Shown: in pieces, positions 53,911 to 55,357 of the stretch
Position numbering within the stretch: the first letter of the stretch is position 1
How the letters are laid out: every line of letters begins with the position of its first letter
Source of the DNA: Sulfobacillus sp.
Lineage (GTDB): Bacteria > Bacillota > Sulfobacillia > Sulfobacillales > Sulfobacillaceae
Assembly: GCA_027343695.1 (NCBI GenBank)
Contig: DAHWKJ010000032.1
Span: forward strand, 1 to 55,357
Length of the DNA stretch: 55,357 nucleotides
Reading direction: 5' to 3'
Program-made: the position numbers and the translations under genes
The notes under the pieces: generated by a model
Database searches by the model: none
Told to the model about the DNA's origin: nothing
Seen by the model: the letters and a program-made list of their open reading frames with translations, nothing else

Positions 53911-55011
53911 TTGGCAAGTGTTCTGTTGGAGCATGTCTCCAAACGCTATGGTCAAGTTGAAGCAGTGCATGATGTAAATCTCGATATTCAAGACCAAGAA
54001 TTTCTGATTTTACTCGGTCCCTCGGGATGCGGCAAGACCACCACCCTACGAATGGTGGCTGGACTCGAAGAAGTCTCAGAAGGCTCCATTCACATCGGGT
54101 CTCGAGATGTCAGCCATGTCCCACCGAAGGATCGCGATATCGCTATGGTGTTCCAAAACTATGCGCTCTATCCACACATGAGCGTGTTCGAAAATATGGC
54201 GTTTGGTCTCAAATTGCGTAAAGTCCCTAAGTCAGAAATCGACCGTCGGGTCAAAGAAGCGGCTGACATCTTGGATATTGGCACATTATTGCACCGCAAG
54301 CCAAAAGAGCTTTCCGGAGGCCAACGTCAACGTGTAGCCCTAGGTCGTGCTATAGTCCGCGAACCCTTGGCATTCTTAATGGACGAGCCACTCTCGAACT
54401 TGGATGCCAAACTGCGGACCCAGACGCGTGTGGAACTGAAACGTTTGCACCAACGTCTCGGTGCCACCATCTTATATGTGACCCACGACCAGACAGAAGC
54501 CATGACCATGGGCACTCGTATTGTCGTGATGAAAAATGGGATCGTTCAACAGGTCGATACGCCTGACGGAATCTATCATCGTCCCGCAAACCAATTTGTC
54601 GCGACCTTTGTCGGTACCCCCGCCATGAACCTGCTCACAGGCAATCTAGTGCGACAAGGAGAGACCCTGTCATTTGGGTTTGATGGACAGTCGGTCCAAT
54701 TGTCCGGGGTCACTGCATCGGCCGTAAATCGATTGCCCGACTCTCAAATGGTATTAGGTGTGCGTCCTGAGGACGTTCATGTTGAACCACAAATGGCCAG
54801 TCGGTTCCCAGAGACCCAAGTCTCAGCCGTGGTGCGCTTAATTGAGCCCATGGGTCATGAGAACATGGTCTATCTGGATATCGGCACCCAATCGATCATA
54901 GCGCGCGTCGATAACGAATGGCATGGTAAAATCGGTGACACCATTCAATGCGCCTTTGACCCAAGTCGAATGCATGCCTTCGATCCCAGTACCGAGCAGT
55001 CTTTGATGTAA
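53911..55011 (+). CDS. MsmK/UgpC/MalK-type sugar ABC transporter ATP-binding protein
   Basis: 366 aa. The ATPase domain (1-235) has Walker A LLGPSGCGKTTTLRM, Q loop VFQNYALYPHM, signature ELSGGQRQRVALGRAI, Walker B LAFLMDEPLSNLDAKLR and H loop LYVTHDQTEAMTM. The C-terminal TOBE domains (about 240-366) include LGVRPEDVHVE and NLLTGNLV. TTG start at 53911 lies nine bases after AAGGAG. Neither binding protein nor permease is beside it, so it may energise several sugar importers, as MsmX does in Bacillus (inference). A terminator follows. Confidence 0.93.
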   Translation: MASVLLEHVSKRYGQVEAVHDVNLDIQDQEFLILLGPSGCGKTTTLRMVAGLEEVSEGSIHIGSRDVSHVPPKDRDIAMVFQNYALYPHMSVFENMAFGLKLRKVPKSEIDRRVKEAADILDIGTLLHRKPKELSGGQRQRVALGRAIVREPLAFLMDEPLSNLDAKLRTQTRVELKRLHQRLGATILYVTHDQTEAMTMGTRIVVMKNGIVQQVDTPDGIYHRPANQFVATFVGTPAMNLLTGNLVRQGETLSFGFDGQSVQLSGVTASAVNRLPDSQMVLGVRPEDVHVEPQMASRFPETQVSAVVRLIEPMGHENMVYLDIGTQSIIARVDNEWHGKIGDTIQCAFDPSRMHAFDPSTEQSLM

Positions 55012-55031
55012 GGCTTTGGACGATGGAAAAT

Positions 55032-55067
55032 AACGGGGCCCACCTACATCTGGGCCCCGTTCCTATT
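55032..55067 (+). terminator. Terminator of the ABC ATPase gene
   Basis: AACGGGGCCCA (55032-55042) and TGGGCCCCGTT (55051-55061) make an 11-bp stem with an eight-base loop. A short T-rich tail (TCCTATTT) follows. It lies 20 bases after the stop codon. Confidence 0.8.
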
Positions 55068-55073
55068 TCGATG

Positions 55074-55101
55074 AAAAATCCACAACCGCCGCGGTTGTGG
55101 A
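55074..55101 (-). terminator. Terminator of the Trp-Gly-Ala tRNA cluster
   Basis: TCCACAACCG and CGGTTGTGGA (55079-55088 with 55092-55101) pair perfectly over 10 bp. On the minus strand a TTTTTC tail follows (55074-55078). It lies directly after tRNA-Ala. Confidence 0.8.
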
Positions 55102-55106
55102 GGAAA

Positions 55107-55182
55107 TGGTGGAGCTTAGCGGGATCGAACCGCTGACCTCCTGCGTGCAAAGCAGGCGCTCTCCCAGCTGAGCTAAAGCCCC
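55107..55182 (-). tRNA. tRNA-Ala (TGC)
   Basis: On the minus strand: the acceptor GGGGCTT pairs with AAGCTCC through one G-U pair. The CCTGC/GCAGG anticodon stem holds TTTGCAC, giving TGC (Ala). CCA is encoded. Last gene of the Trp-Gly-Ala cluster. Confidence 0.94.
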
Positions 55183-55185
55183 ATA

Positions 55186-55259
55186 TGGAGCGGGTGATGG
55201 GAATCGAACCCACGTGATCAGCTTGGAAGGCTGAGGCTCTACCATTGAGCTACACCCGC
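55186..55259 (-). tRNA. tRNA-Gly (TCC)
   Basis: On the minus strand: acceptor GCGGGTG with CACCCGC, discriminator T, encoded CCA, anticodon loop CTTCCAA giving TCC (Gly). Three bases separate it from tRNA-Ala. Confidence 0.94.
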
Positions 55260-55279
55260 AAGAATCTTTACAAAAAAAG

Positions 55280-55356
55280 TGGCAGGCCAGGAGGGACTCG
55301 AACCCCCAACAGGCGGATTTGGAGTCCGCTGCTCTACCAATTGGAGCTACTGGCCT
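55280..55356 (-). tRNA. tRNA-Trp (CCA)
   Basis: On the minus strand: acceptor AGGCCAG with CTGGCCT, discriminator G, encoded CCA. The GCGGA/TCCGC anticodon stem holds CTCCAAA, giving anticodon CCA (Trp). It is complete, one base from the window edge; the cluster may continue beyond it. Confidence 0.94.
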
Positions 55357-55357
55357 G

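Overview
The window looks like chromosome from a Gram-positive-type acidophile or thermophile related to Sulfobacillus (Bacillota). This is inferred from gene order (hemA-hemX-hemC-hemD-hemB), a canonical T-box leader, Firmicutes-style Shine-Dalgarno sites, frequent GTG/TTG starts, tRNAs with encoded CCA ends, a menaquinone operon and an ETF / membrane Fe-S oxidoreductase pair. No database search was possible, so the taxonomic call is inference.

Layout. 1-226: three tRNA genes (Phe, Asp, Val; minus strand). 352-3861: a secreted protein of unknown function, a possible plus-strand small RNA, a tandem GNAT acetyltransferase and a DeoR-type regulator. 3959-5721: etfBA. 5755-6135: a decayed TnpB end. 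6153-12779: a minus-strand haem block hemA-hemX-hemC-hemD-hemB, followed by a 62-codon ORF and selA. 12894-13635: two divergent XRE regulators around three TTGCC/GGCAA palindromes. 13965-18188: a TCA operon icd-mdh-sucC-sucD. 18361-25197: a DUF881-like protein, a GNAT, an MFS transporter, a large membrane Fe-S oxidoreductase, tatC and a NarL-type two-component pair. 25262-30124: coxG, xdhC, a MobA-like nucleotidyltransferase, an acyl-CoA synthetase and an alpha/beta hydrolase, i.e. accessory genes of a molybdenum hydroxylase without the hydroxylase. 30250-34186: a small protein and a glycosyltransferase/MFS/polysaccharide-deacetylase envelope operon. 34349-36021: a YigZ-family protein and an aldo/keto reductase. 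36167-44030: T-box leader-ilvN-ilvC-leuA-leuB-ilvB-ilvE-pheA. 44599-45441: an APH-fold kinase. 45640-53195: menF-menD-menH-menB-menE-menA and a small membrane protein. 53594-55356: tRNA-Gln, an MsmK/UgpC-type ABC ATPase and tRNAs Ala, Gly and Trp.

How it fits together. Most of the window is core metabolism: tetrapyrrole synthesis, the lower TCA cycle, branched-chain amino acids and menaquinone. ETF plus the membrane Fe-S protein probably pass electrons from acyl-CoA oxidation to menaquinone, whose synthesis is encoded at the other end of the window. The least ordinary parts are selA, whose conserved N-terminus can only be reached from an AUU start codon; the divergent XRE pair with its shared operators; the T-box operon that carries pheA as its last gene; and the orphan Mo-hydroxylase maturation cluster.
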